Source: QHCA01 sp003244095
GTDB lineage: Bacteria; Actinomycetota; Actinomycetes; Mycobacteriales; QHCA01
Reading direction: 5' to 3'
Length of the DNA stretch: 38,834 nt
NCBI GenBank assembly: GCA_038329965.1
Contig: JBBQNN010000034.1
Span: forward strand, 1 to 38,834
The notes beneath the pieces were generated by a model. It did no database searches, had not been told where the DNA came from, and saw nothing but the letters and a program-made list of their open reading frames with translations. Positions within the stretch are counted from its first letter, which is position 1. The number at the start of each line of letters is the position of its first letter. The position numbers and the translations under genes were made by a program. Shown piece by piece: positions 14,532-22,418 of this stretch.

Positions 14532-15647
14532 ATGCGACTGATTCGCCGTGGCGACACCGGCCCGGCAGCCGCCGATGTGCGCTCGGTGCTGGTCACGCTC
14601 GGCCTGTTGCCGGACCGGCCCGAGGCCGCCGGTGCCTTCGATGCCGAGTGCGAGACGGCCCTGCGGACCTTCCAGCAGCGGCGGGGACTCATCGTCGACG
14701 GGCTGGTCGGCCCGGACACCTTTCGGGCGCTCACCGCCGCCCGGTGGCGCCTCGGCGACCGCGTACTGTTCCGCAGCCTGAGCGCACCGATCGTCGGCGA
14801 CGACGTCGCGGTCCTGCAGCAGCGGCTTCTCGAACTCGGGTACGACGCCGGCCGGCCCGACGGCATCTTCGGCGTACGGACCGAGCGGGCGCTGTTCGCC
14901 TTCCAGCGCGAGACCGGGATCAGCCTCGACGGGACGTGCGGGCCGGCCACCCTGCGTGCCTTGCATCAGCTCGGCCGCAAGGTGGTCGGCGGCCGGCCGC
15001 AGTTCATGCGCGAGTCCGAGATCCTGCACCACCGCGGCCCGGCCCTGCTCGGCAAGCGGATCGTGGTCGACCCCGGCCATGGCGGCGACGATCCCGGCCA
15101 CGTATACAACGCCCTCACCGAGGCCCGGGTCGTGTGGGACCTGGCGGCGCGGCTCGAGGGCCGCCTCGGCGCGGTCGGGGTGCACGCCGACCTGACCCGA
15201 GGCCCCGACAGCGGGCCGTCGGAGGTGCAGCGCGCCGAGTTCGCGAACGCCACCGGGGCGGACCTGCTGGTGTCCCTGCACGTCGACGCCAATAGCAATC
15301 CCGACGCCAGTGGGGTCGCCACCTATCACTTCGGCAGCGGCCTGGACGACTCCTCCACGGTCGGCGAGCGGCTGGCCGGGCTGGTCCTGCGCGAGATCGT
15401 CTCGCGCACGGGCATGGTCAACTGCCACACCCACGGCAAGACCTGGGAGATGCTGCGGCTGACCCGCATGCCGGCCGTCCAGCTCGACCTCGGCTACCTG
15501 ACCTCGCCGGCCGATCGGGGCCGGCTGGCCGACCCGGGGTTCCGCGACGTGGTGGCCGAGGCCCTGCTGGTGTCCATCCAGCGGCTCTACCTCGCCAGCG
15601 ACATCGACCCGCCCACCGGCACGATGCGGATCCCGGTCGCCGGATAG
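14532..15647 (+). CDS. cwlM: CwlM-type amidase-fold protein with two PG-binding domains
   Basis: A 371-residue protein with no signal peptide, as in mycobacterial CwlM, a regulator that activates MurA when phosphorylated by PknB. Domains: two PG_binding_1 repeats (about residues 8-70 and 88-145, with DGLVGPDTFRAL and DGTCGPATLRAL), then an Amidase_3 fold (175-360). Zinc ligands His183 (PGHGG), Glu197 (TEARVVWDL) and His250 (SLHVDANSN) are present. The usual catalytic Glu near the end appears as Asp319 in PAVQLDLGYLTS, so hydrolase activity is doubtful. ATG 14532 has GAAGGAC 6 bases upstream; a GTG at 14514 is less likely. It lies downstream of trxA, the conserved location. Confidence 0.93.
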   Translation: MRLIRRGDTGPAAADVRSVLVTLGLLPDRPEAAGAFDAECETALRTFQQRRGLIVDGLVGPDTFRALTAARWRLGDRVLFRSLSAPIVGDDVAVLQQRLLELGYDAGRPDGIFGVRTERALFAFQRETGISLDGTCGPATLRALHQLGRKVVGGRPQFMRESEILHHRGPALLGKRIVVDPGHGGDDPGHVYNALTEARVVWDLAARLEGRLGAVGVHADLTRGPDSGPSEVQRAEFANATGADLLVSLHVDANSNPDASGVATYHFGSGLDDSSTVGERLAGLVLREIVSRTGMVNCHTHGKTWEMLRLTRMPAVQLDLGYLTSPADRGRLADPGFRDVVAEALLVSIQRLYLASDIDPPTGTMRIPVAG

Positions 15648-15657
15648 ACAGGTCGCG

Positions 15658-16977
15658 CTACACGGCCGGCAGCAACGCGATGCCGAGGTGGGTCTCGCCG
15701 TTGATCTTCAGGCCGTCGCTGGCCACCCAGAGGCCGAGATCGGTGGACAGCAGGTCCTTGCCGCCGACCCCGCGGGTCTTGCCGACGACCCAGAGACGGT
15801 TGGCCCTGCCGGTGACGGGGTCCAGCGCCTGGATGCCGGGGCTGGCGGCGAAGCAGCCGGGGATGCAGGAGTCCCGGCCGCCGGAGTTGTCCATCCAGCG
15901 GTTGTGTCCCTGGACGTAGACGGCCGCCCCGGTGATGTTGACCGAGTGCAGCGTGTCACCGCCGGTGTAGTTGATCCAGGTGGCCTTTGCCTGGTTGGGG
16001 ACGGCGGTCTCGAACCGGCCGGCAGCGTCGCAGACGTCGGTGCCCAGCAGCAGAGGGCTGTTGTTCTGCACGATGTAGCCGGTGGAGACGACGACGAAGT
16101 AGGACCCGTCGGGGCTGAAGTCGACGTCGCGCAGGTAGGCCGGGTAGACCTTCGGCAGCTGGCACGCATGGGCGAACGGCGCGTAGTACCAGGTGTCCAG
16201 GGTGGCGGAGGTGGAACCCAGGTCGAGCATGAAGGCCCGCGGGTGCGGGGCGGTGAAGTTGCCGATGCCGACCAGGCGCGTGCCGTCGTTGCTGACCGCG
16301 AACCGGTAGACGTCGGTGGCCTGGTTGGTCGCGGGCGCGCCGGCCGTGCCGCACAGCGCGTTGTCGACGCAGGTGCCGGTGATCGGGATGGCGATGTAGC
16401 CGGTGTCCGCGCCCGTGACGGGGTCGAGCGCCAGCAGGTGCTGGGCGAAGGTGCCGCTGATGATCACCCGGCCTGCGACGATCTGCATGTCCTTGCCCTT
16501 GCCCGACGCCCACGGCGCCTTCCAATTGAGGTCGAGCCTGCCGTCCGCGGCATTGAGCTTGGCCGCGCCGCGGCGCGCGACCCCATTGACGCTGGTGAAC
16601 TCGCCGGCGATGTAGACAGCGGTGCCCGACGCCCGGATCGCCCACACGTTGCCGTTGACCACCGGGGCGAACGTGGTGGACAGCGCGCCGGTGGTGGCGT
16701 CGAAGGCGACGACGTTGTTCCGTACCACTGTGCTGCCACCGGCGAGGACCGCGCCGAACTGCCCGCCGACGTACATGGTGGAGCCGGCCTGCTCCAGCGC
16801 GTACGCGGCCGGATGGGTGATGATTCCGTCGGAGGCCAACTGCGGCGTGTAGTTGACCGGATTGGTGCTGACCAGTGTGGCCTGCACGACACCCGCAGTG
16901 GCCGGGGGAAGCCCGACACCACTCAAGGTGAGGGCAACGGCGGCGGCCACCGGCCCGAAGAATCGACGCATCCGCAT
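15658..16977 (-). CDS. Secreted beta-propeller-like protein
   Basis: A 439-residue exported protein. Residues 1-29 form a signal peptide (RRFFGPVAAAVALTLSGVG, cleavage near ATAG). The mature part shows repeated blades of the pattern VYIAGEFTSVNGVARRGAAKL, LNAADGRLDLNWKAP and VIISGTFAQHLLALDPVTGA, the delta-60/DUF5122-like repeat seen in actinobacterial surface propellers. Four Cys residues in CVDNALC and DSCIPGC could form disulfides outside the cell. The function is unknown; ligand or carbohydrate binding is possible. The stop lies 10 bases from the convergent cwlM stop with no room for a terminator. GTG/ATG codons at 16977 and 16971 both give plausible signal peptides. Confidence 0.88.
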   Translation of the reverse strand: MRMRRFFGPVAAAVALTLSGVGLPPATAGVVQATLVSTNPVNYTPQLASDGIITHPAAYALEQAGSTMYVGGQFGAVLAGGSTVVRNNVVAFDATTGALSTTFAPVVNGNVWAIRASGTAVYIAGEFTSVNGVARRGAAKLNAADGRLDLNWKAPWASGKGKDMQIVAGRVIISGTFAQHLLALDPVTGADTGYIAIPITGTCVDNALCGTAGAPATNQATDVYRFAVSNDGTRLVGIGNFTAPHPRAFMLDLGSTSATLDTWYYAPFAHACQLPKVYPAYLRDVDFSPDGSYFVVVSTGYIVQNNSPLLLGTDVCDAAGRFETAVPNQAKATWINYTGGDTLHSVNITGAAVYVQGHNRWMDNSGGRDSCIPGCFAASPGIQALDPVTGRANRLWVVGKTRGVGGKDLLSTDLGLWVASDGLKINGETHLGIALLPAV

Positions 16978-17405
16978 GAGTCCGTACCACCCCTGTTGTC
17001 GGCGGCCGGCACCGCCGGCCGAGGCAAGTTAACGCCACTCCTTGCCCCGAAAGCGGCCCCAAGCAGCCAATTTGGTCCGTTCGGACTATGTAGGACTGAC
17101 CGAATGGCACCACTGTGACCGCGCGCCATGACCCATAGTGATGAGGCGGCCACCGCATCGTGGGGGTGCCGCAGGACCGGCCGGTGCCGGACTTCGGGCG
17201 GGACTTGCCCGATGCCCGCCGAGGACCAGCCCCCAGCGCGGCCCGCGAACGCGCGACCGGGTCGGACCCGGCACCCGCAGCCGGTGTCGGGACCAGCGGC
17301 ACGATGGGGCACGGCCGCCTCGCCCTCACCGGCCCGGGCCACCCGCAGTGTCGGGGCCGGTTGCGCCGACGACGGCCCGCCGGTCCAGTTGACCGTGACC
17401 TTGGT
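16978..17405. other. Intergenic region with no intact gene
   Basis: This stretch holds the leader of the minus-strand propeller gene and then decayed sequence. A GGCCGGC/GCCGGCC hairpin (17004-17020) and a GTCCG-TT-CGGAC palindrome (17075-17086) lie in the leader. The open frames beyond 17128 on either strand are Pro/Arg-rich and lack recognisable motifs or Shine-Dalgarno sequences, so I call no gene there. Confidence 0.6.
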
Positions 17406-17559
17406 CTAGTGCTGCACGGCGGGCCAGCTCAGCACACCCTCGACGATCGGCGTGCGCCCCCGACCGCGAACTCACCGAACGTCCCCACCCGGATCTGGCC
17501 GCCCGTCCAGTGCACGTCGGTCGGAGTGCCGTCGGCCCGACAGTGGTCCGCCAACCCGC
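17406..17559 (-). pseudogene. Unidentified gene remnant with a frameshift
   Basis: One minus-strand frame reads ADGTPTDVHWTGGQIRVGTF then GEFAVGG, which looks like real protein. It hits a stop soon after, while the next frame carries on as RTPIVEGVLSWPAVQH to the TAG at 17406-17408. A single-base slip in the run of five G/C pairs near 17459-17463 would join them. I do not recognise the family. It may be the end of the same decayed gene as the DUF3291 remnant upstream, or of a second lost gene. Confidence 0.4.
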
Positions 17560-17861
17560 GGTCGGGGACGGCAGCCGGCCGAACCAGCGGTCACGGCGAC
17601 GGACGAAGGAGCCGTGCCGGCTGCGGTAGACGTACTCGTGCAGCAAGGGGTACGACGCCCAGACCGACACGTTGACGACGGCCAGCGGGTCGCCGAGGAT
17701 TTCCGCACCGTTGAGATGCCCGGCGCTGGACTGCAGGCGCCAGATGAATCCCGGTGACCGCTCGGCGAGTGCATGGATGCGGTCCACCGCCACCAAGAAT
17801 CGGTCACCTGCGGGGCGCCGGCAGGAAACCGTAGCCGGGCGAGGTTGACCTGGGCGAGCTG
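17560..17861 (-). pseudogene. DUF3291 domain protein, broken
   Basis: The family consensus (a monooxygenase-like alpha/beta-barrel domain) is visible in two frames. The first, from 17861, reads QLAQVNLARLRFPAGAPQVT; the second, from about 17799, reads FLVAVDRIHALAERSPGFIW and continues through PLAVVNVSVWASYPLLHEYV and RSRHGSFVRRRDRWF. One base is missing at about 17797-17801, in GATTCTTGG, where GAT-TTC-TTG is expected. No start codon is found in the first frame, and the C-terminal LWWVP-type segment of the family is lost. I read it as a pseudogene. The protein's role is unknown even when intact. Confidence 0.65.
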
Positions 17862-17889
17862 GGGGGACCGGCGACGATCACGGCTGTAT

Positions 17890-17904
17890 CGTCATCTCGC
17901 TCCG
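17890..17904. repeat. Truncated copy of the intergenic repeat
   Basis: Fifteen bases, cgtcatctcgctccg, match the start of the copy at 11445 and the 47-bp units. It breaks off directly beside the GNAT gene stop (17906), next to the decayed region. Confidence 0.45.
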
Positions 17905-17905
17905 A

Positions 17906-18523
17906 CTAGATGGGCCGCAGCGCCTGCTGTGGCGTCATCGACCCGAGCAGCCGCTCCAGGGCACCCTCGACGTCCTCGCGCCAGGTGAGCGTGGTCTTGA
18001 GCTCCAGTCGCAGACGAGGGAAGCGTGTGTGGGGTCGTACCGTCTTGAAACCCACCGCCAGCAGGTGCTCGGCGGGAATGATGCACGCCGGCCCGTCCCA
18101 GTGCAGGTCGCCGAAGGCCTCGATCGCCTTGATGTTGCGCCGCAGCATGTCCTTGGCGACGCCCTGGACCAGGATCCGACCCAGGCCGCCGCCGGCGAAG
18201 TCGGGCAGCACATGCGCGGTCATCAGCAGGGCGGCATCGGGACTGACCGGGCTGGACGGAAAGGCGATCGACCGAGGGACGTAGCTCGGCGGCGCGAACA
18301 TCGCATAGCCGGCGGGAACGCCGTCGACGTAGATGATCTTGCCGCAGCTGCCCCACTCCAGCAGGGTGCCCGAGACCCACGCCTCCTTGGCTGTCGCCGA
18401 CTCGCCGGCCGCCTCCACCCGGTCGCGGGTGAGCGGGTCGAGCTCCCAGAACACGCAGCCGCGGCAGCGCGCCGGGAGATCCTCGAGGGTATCGACGGTG
18501 AGATTGACCAGGCGGCGGGACAA
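17906..18523 (-). CDS. GNAT family acetyltransferase
   Basis: A 205-residue GNAT-fold protein, expected to transfer an acetyl group from acetyl-CoA; the acceptor is unknown. Seen: an N-terminal RRLVNLTVDTLEDLPARCRG then CVFWELDP, a central YVDGVPAGYAMFAPP, the acetyl-CoA-binding region AHVLPDFAGGGLGRILVQGVAKDM, and a C-terminal WREDVEGALERLLGSM. It occupies the position of Rv3916c between cwlM and parB in mycobacteria. I prefer the TTG at 18523 (SRRLVNL, GGAGGAG 12 bases upstream); a GTG at 18556 would add 11 residues. A perfect 22-base palindrome lies 34 bases upstream in the divergent gap and may be its operator. Confidence 0.88.
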   Translation of the reverse strand: MSRRLVNLTVDTLEDLPARCRGCVFWELDPLTRDRVEAAGESATAKEAWVSGTLLEWGSCGKIIYVDGVPAGYAMFAPPSYVPRSIAFPSSPVSPDAALLMTAHVLPDFAGGGLGRILVQGVAKDMLRRNIKAIEAFGDLHWDGPACIIPAEHLLAVGFKTVRPHTRFPRLRLELKTTLTWREDVEGALERLLGSMTPQQALRPI

Positions 18524-18557
18524 CGGTCGGCAGGGCTCCTCCGTCGGCCGCCACACA

Positions 18558-18579
18558 CATGTTACTGGTGAGTAACATG
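18558..18579. promoter_or_regulatory. Perfect palindrome, probable TetR-type operator
   Basis: CATGTTACT (18558-18566) and AGTAACATG (18571-18579) are exact inverted repeats around GGTG. The length and TTACT...AGTAA core resemble TetR-family operators. It lies in the divergent gap between the GNAT gene and the aminotransferase gene. A minus-strand TAACAT inside it could be the GNAT -10 box, so binding would repress. No TetR gene is present in this window. Confidence 0.65.
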
Positions 18580-18685
18580 CTGTCGGCGGGGTGGTAGCGC
18601 CGGTGCCCCCGATCGTATATCCGTTCAGCCCAAATCGGGGCCGGGCCTATCCTGGAACGGACCGCTCCCGAGGAGGTGCATTCCG

Positions 18686-20008
18686 TTGACCGGCACGACT
18701 CACGACGACCACTCCCGCAGCTACGCCGCCCGCGCCCACGGGATGACCGCCTCCGAGGTTCGGGCGCTGTTCTCGGTGGCCAACCGGCCCGAGGTCGTGT
18801 CGCTTGCCGGTGGCATGCCCTTCGTCGCCGCCCTGCCGCTGGATGCCGTCGGGTCCATGCTCGGCGATCTGGTGACCGACCGCGGCGTGTCCGCCCTGCA
18901 GTACTCCACGGCCCAGGGTGATCCGGTGCTCCGCGAGCTGATCTGCACCGTGATGGCCCTGGAGGGCATCGACGCCGCACCACAGGACGTGGTCGTCACC
19001 GTCGGCTCGCAGCAGGGCCTCGACCTGATCAGCCGGGTGTTCCTCGACCCCGGCGACGTCGTGGTGGCCGAGGGCCCGTCCTACGTCGGTGCGCTGGCGG
19101 CCTTTGCGGCCATCGAGGCCGAGGTCGTGCACGTCCCGATGGACGCCGATGGGCTGGATCCGGCCGCGTTGGCCGCTGTCTTGGAACGCCTTCTCGCTGC
19201 CGGCCGGCGGGTCAAACTGCTCTACACCGTGCCGGCCTTTCACAACCCGGCCGGCGTCAGCCTGGCCGACTCCCGCCGGGCAGCCGTGCTCGAGGTCGCG
19301 GCCCGCCATGACGTGATCGTGATCGAGGACAATCCGTACGGCCTGCTGGGCTTCGACGAGCCTCCACAGCCAGCCCTGCGCAGCATGACCCCGACCGGGG
19401 TGATCTACCTGGGCACGTTCTCCAAGACCTTCGCGCCGGGCTTCCGCGTCGGCTGGGTGCTCGCCCCGCCGGCGGTGCGCGACAAACTGATCCTGGCCAG
19501 CGAAGCCGCTGTGCTGTGCCCGCCGACGTTCAGCCAGTTCGCGGTCGTGTCCTACCTGCAGACCCAGCCGTGGCAGGAGCAGCTCAAGGTATTCCGCGAG
19601 CTCTACCGCGAACGTCGCGACGCCATGCTGGAAGCGCTGCACGACCTGATGCCGTCGGGTCCCACGTGGAACCATCCCGCCGGCGGCTTCTACGTGTGGG
19701 TCCGGCTGCCGGACGGGGTGGATTCCAAGGCGATGATGCCGCGGGCCATCGCCGAGCGGGTCGCCTACATCCCGGGCACTGCCTTCTACGCTGACGGCGG
19801 CGGGGCCGACGCGCTCCGGCTGTCGTTCTGCTACCCGCCACCGGATCGCATCCGTGAGGGTGTCCGGCGACTCGCGACCGTCGTCGAGGCCGAGCTCGAC
19901 CTGCTGCACACATTCGGCCCGGCCTCGCACACCCCTACCGGCCGGCCCGGCGCGGAGCACACGCGGGGCCGGGTTCGCGCTGATTCCCCTGGTCCGGAGC
20001 TTGCATGA
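18686..20008 (+). CDS. PLP-dependent aminotransferase (fold type I)
   Basis: A 440-residue class I/II aminotransferase, similar to 2-aminoadipate/LysN or MocR-catalytic-domain enzymes. Seen: ANRPEVVSLAGGMPF at the N-terminus, the small-residue cofactor loop VGSQQGLDLISRVFLDPGD, the VPAFHNPAGV substrate loop, IEDNPYGLLGF (PLP-binding Asp/Tyr) and the Schiff-base Lys247 in GTFSKTFAPGFRVGW. There is no N-terminal DNA-binding domain. The TTG at 18686 has GAGGAGG 9 bases before it, and TATCCT at 18648-18653 is a likely -10. The last codons overlap the Ddl-like gene (ATGA), implying that both act in one pathway. The amino-acid substrate is unknown. Confidence 0.92.
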   Translation: MTGTTHDDHSRSYAARAHGMTASEVRALFSVANRPEVVSLAGGMPFVAALPLDAVGSMLGDLVTDRGVSALQYSTAQGDPVLRELICTVMALEGIDAAPQDVVVTVGSQQGLDLISRVFLDPGDVVVAEGPSYVGALAAFAAIEAEVVHVPMDADGLDPAALAAVLERLLAAGRRVKLLYTVPAFHNPAGVSLADSRRAAVLEVAARHDVIVIEDNPYGLLGFDEPPQPALRSMTPTGVIYLGTFSKTFAPGFRVGWVLAPPAVRDKLILASEAAVLCPPTFSQFAVVSYLQTQPWQEQLKVFRELYRERRDAMLEALHDLMPSGPTWNHPAGGFYVWVRLPDGVDSKAMMPRAIAERVAYIPGTAFYADGGGADALRLSFCYPPPDRIREGVRRLATVVEAELDLLHTFGPASHTPTGRPGAEHTRGRVRADSPGPELA

Positions 20009-20949
20009 ACACCCGGGCGGTCGTTCTCGCGGGTGGCCTGACGTATGAGCGCGAGGTGTCCCTGCACTCCGGCCGCCGCGTCCTCGACGCCCTGCGCCAC
20101 GCCGGGGTCGAGGCGGTCGTCCTCGACGCCGATTCCCAGTTGCTCGGTCGGCTGGCCGAGCTCGACCCGGATGCCGCCTTCATCGCCCTGCATGGCAGCG
20201 CCGGTGAGGACGGTGCGCTGCGCGACGTGCTCGACCTGGTCGGGGTGCCGTATGTCGGGAGCACCGCGCCGGCCTGCCGCCTGGCCTGGGACAAGCCGTG
20301 CGCCAAGTCGGCTCTGACCGCCGACGGTGTGCTCACCCCCGAGGGGGTGGCGCTGCCGCATGCGACGTTCCGCGAGCTAGGTGCGGCGGCTGTTCTCGAG
20401 CGGCTGGTGGCCCGTCTGGGTCTCCCGTTGATGGTCAAGCCGGCCAAGGGCGGCTCGGCGATGGGCGCCCACGCCGTGACGACGGTCGAGGAGCTGCCGA
20501 CGGCCATGGTCGGCTGCTTCGGCTACGGCGACACCGCCATGATCGAGCGGTTCATCGCCGGCACCGAGGTGGCCGTCAGTGTCATCGACGGGGTCGATGG
20601 TCCGCAGGCACTGCCTGCGGTCGAGATCGTGGCGGCCGACGGCGTCAACGACTATCAGGCGCGCTATGTCGCGGGCATGTCGACCTGGCACGCGCCGGCC
20701 CGGCTGCCCGGTGACACGGCGGCGGCGTTGGCCAAGGCGGCCCTGCGGGTGCACGAGGTACTCGGGTTGCGCGACCTCTCCCGGGTCGACGCGATCGTCG
20801 ACGCCGACGGGCAGATCTACGTTCTCGAGGCCAACGTCGCCCCGGGCATGACCGAGACCAGCCTGCTGCCCCTGGCCGTAGAGGCGGCCGGGCTCGATCT
20901 GGCCGCCGTCTGCCGCGACCTGGTGGTTCGCGCCGCCGCCCGCCGCTGA
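20005..20949 (+). CDS. D-alanine-D-alanine ligase-like ATP-grasp enzyme
   Basis: A 314-residue ATP-grasp ligase, close to the short DdlB size class. Seen: YEREVSLHSG with the Glu that binds the first D-Ala, LHGSAGEDGALRD, the ATP-binding MVKPAKGGSAMGA (usually GSSxG), LPAVEIVA, the SRVDAIVD metal/phosphate motif and LEANVAPGMTETS. The Gln/Glu after GEDG in standard Ddl (GEDGxxQ) is Arg here, and the PGMT-S-H-S loop is PGMTETS, so substrate choice may differ. It may form D-Ala-D-Ala for peptidoglycan or another amino-acid dipeptide. It overlaps the aminotransferase by 4 bases, and a strong terminator follows. A separate canonical ddl may exist elsewhere in the genome. Confidence 0.85.
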   Translation: MNTRAVVLAGGLTYEREVSLHSGRRVLDALRHAGVEAVVLDADSQLLGRLAELDPDAAFIALHGSAGEDGALRDVLDLVGVPYVGSTAPACRLAWDKPCAKSALTADGVLTPEGVALPHATFRELGAAAVLERLVARLGLPLMVKPAKGGSAMGAHAVTTVEELPTAMVGCFGYGDTAMIERFIAGTEVAVSVIDGVDGPQALPAVEIVAADGVNDYQARYVAGMSTWHAPARLPGDTAAALAKAALRVHEVLGLRDLSRVDAIVDADGQIYVLEANVAPGMTETSLLPLAVEAAGLDLAAVCRDLVVRAAARR

Positions 20950-20972
20950 TCGACCGCCCGCCCCGCGTTGAC

Positions 20973-20994
20973 CCCGACGGGCTTCGCCGTCGGG
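20973..20994 (+). terminator. Terminator hairpin after the Ddl-like gene
   Basis: CCCGACGG (20973-20980) pairs with CCGTCGGG (20987-20994) around GCTTCG, which supplies a stable tetraloop-like turn. It lies 24 bases after the stop at 20949. Confidence 0.7.
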
Positions 20995-21506
20995 CCTCCC
21001 GCATCACGGCTTCGACCCTCGCCAGTCCTGGAACCCGGCGCGGCTGGTAGTCGCACCCGACTGCCCGCCCACCCCCGGACCCGCATCCGCACCCGCTCAC
21101 GCGGATCCGCACGCACGACCCGCTCAGGCCGGAAACCCCGTGCGACTGGCCATCCGGCTGGAACCGCGCGCCATGCGCGGCGCGCCGCGCATGGCGTGCC
21201 GCGCAAAGCCCGCGACCACCCACCGCCAGCCAGCCCTCCGCGCGCCGCCGGTCCGGCCGGGAACCCCGTGCGACTGGCCATCGGCAGGGACGTCGCGCAC
21301 GCCGGCCCACGCCGGATCCGCGCGCACGACGCGGCTTGGCTGCGCACGCCGCGCCCTGGACCGCCCACCAAGCCCGGCAAGCCCGACCACGCTCCGGCTC
21401 CACACTCCGTGCGCGATATCCGGCCTCAGCCGCGGAGATCCCGTACGTGGCCGACCTGTCCTCGAAATTTCCCAGCCCTCGAAGCGAGGCCGGGAACGGG
21501 AGGCCG
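20995..21506. repeat. Repeat-rich non-coding gap between ddl-like gene and parB
   Basis: No gene is supported in this 0.5-kb gap. A 28-base direct repeat with one mismatch (21127-21154 and 21255-21282, containing ccccgtgcgactggccatc) and two ggatccgc(a/g)cgcacgac copies (about 21103-21119 and 21313-21329) flank a perfect 28-base palindrome (21169-21196). Open frames exist on both strands but are Arg/Pro-rich and arise from GC content. Confidence 0.7.
21169..21196. repeat. Perfect 28-bp palindrome
   Basis: cgccatgcgcggcg followed immediately by its exact reverse complement cgccgcgcatggcg. It lies between the two 28-base direct repeats, 311 bases downstream of the parB stop on the minus strand. 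It could be a hairpin-forming terminator for parB or part of a mobile repeat. Confidence 0.75.
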
Positions 21507-22418
21507 CTAGCTCCGGGGGCGTTCGCCCGGCGCCATGACCGCAACGATCCGCTCGAGGTCGTCGACCGAGCCGAATTCCACCACAATGCGGCCTTTGCGG
21601 CGGCCGATCTCCACCTTGACGCGGGTGTCGAAGCGATCGGACAGCCGGTCGGCGAGATCGGTCAAACCGGGTGAGTGCATGCGCGGCGCCCGGGAGGCCC
21701 GAGGAACCGCGGTCGGGGCCACCGAGGCGTGCGTCGCGACAAGCTCCTCCGTCGCCCGAACCGACAGCCCTTCGGCGACGATCCGGTCCGCGAGATCCTC
21801 CTGCGCCCGCGCGTCATCGAGCCCGAGCAGCGCCCGGGCATGCCCGGCTGACAACACCCGCGCGGCCACCCGGCGCTGCACCGTCGGCGGGAGGTTCAGT
21901 AGGCGGATGGTGTTGGTAACCTGCGACCGGCTCTTTCCGAGGCGTTGCGCCAGTTGCTCGTGTGTGGCCCCGAAGTCCTGCAGCAACTGCTCGAACGCTG
22001 CGGCCTCCTCCAGCGGGTTGAGGTCCTGCCGGTGCAGGTTCTCCAGCAGGGCGTCCCGAAGCAGGGCATCGTCAGCGGTGTCCCGGATGATCGCAGGCAC
22101 GGTGCTGAGGCCGGCTTCGCGGGTCGCTCGAAGCCGGCGCTCGCCCATGATCAGTTCATAGCGGCCGGGGGTGGTCTCTCGGACCACGACCGGTTGCAGG
22201 ACCCCGATCTCGCGAATCGATGCCACGAGCTCGGCCAGGGCCTCCTCATCGAAGGCCTTCCGTGGCTGCCGTGGATTGGGCGAGATGTCGCCGACCGCCA
22301 CCTCCCGGTATCGAACACCATGCACCGGCGCGATGGCCTCGCCACCCTGTCCTGCCCCGGACCCCTGTGGGATCAGGGAACCGAGCCCCCGACCGAGGCC
22401 ACCACGCCGACCGGTCAT
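21507..22418 (-). CDS. parB: Chromosome-partitioning protein ParB
   Basis: A 303-residue CTP-dependent DNA clamp that loads at parS and organises the origin region for ParA-driven segregation. Seen: the N-terminal GGLGRGLGSLIP that contacts ParA, PNPRQPRK (47-54), the CTP-binding GERRLRA (92-98) and ENLHRQDLNP (126-135), the helix-turn-helix THEQLAQRLGKSRSQVTNT (152-170), and a C-terminal dimerisation domain around residues 255-295. ATG 22418 overlaps the parA stop by 4 bases, so translation is coupled. parS-like sites occur inside parA and at gnd. Confidence 0.97.
   Translation of the reverse strand: MTGRRGGLGRGLGSLIPQGSGAGQGGEAIAPVHGVRYREVAVGDISPNPRQPRKAFDEEALAELVASIREIGVLQPVVVRETTPGRYELIMGERRLRATREAGLSTVPAIIRDTADDALLRDALLENLHRQDLNPLEEAAAFEQLLQDFGATHEQLAQRLGKSRSQVTNTIRLLNLPPTVQRRVAARVLSAGHARALLGLDDARAQEDLADRIVAEGLSVRATEELVATHASVAPTAVPRASRAPRMHSPGLTDLADRLSDRFDTRVKVEIGRRKGRIVVEFGSVDDLERIVAVMAPGERPRS

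Noticed and set aside
17128..17409. Plus-strand open frame upstream of the DUF3291 remnant
   Set aside because: No motif, no ribosome-binding site and low-complexity composition; treated as part of the decayed region.
19658..19673. parS-like GGTCCCACGTGGAACC inside the aminotransferase gene
   Set aside because: Only 11 of 16 positions match the parS consensus; it is probably a chance CACGTG in coding sequence.
20968..21510. Open frames in the ddl-like/parB gap
   Set aside because: Both strands give Arg/Pro/Ala-rich frames over repeated DNA, with no Shine-Dalgarno sequences or motifs.
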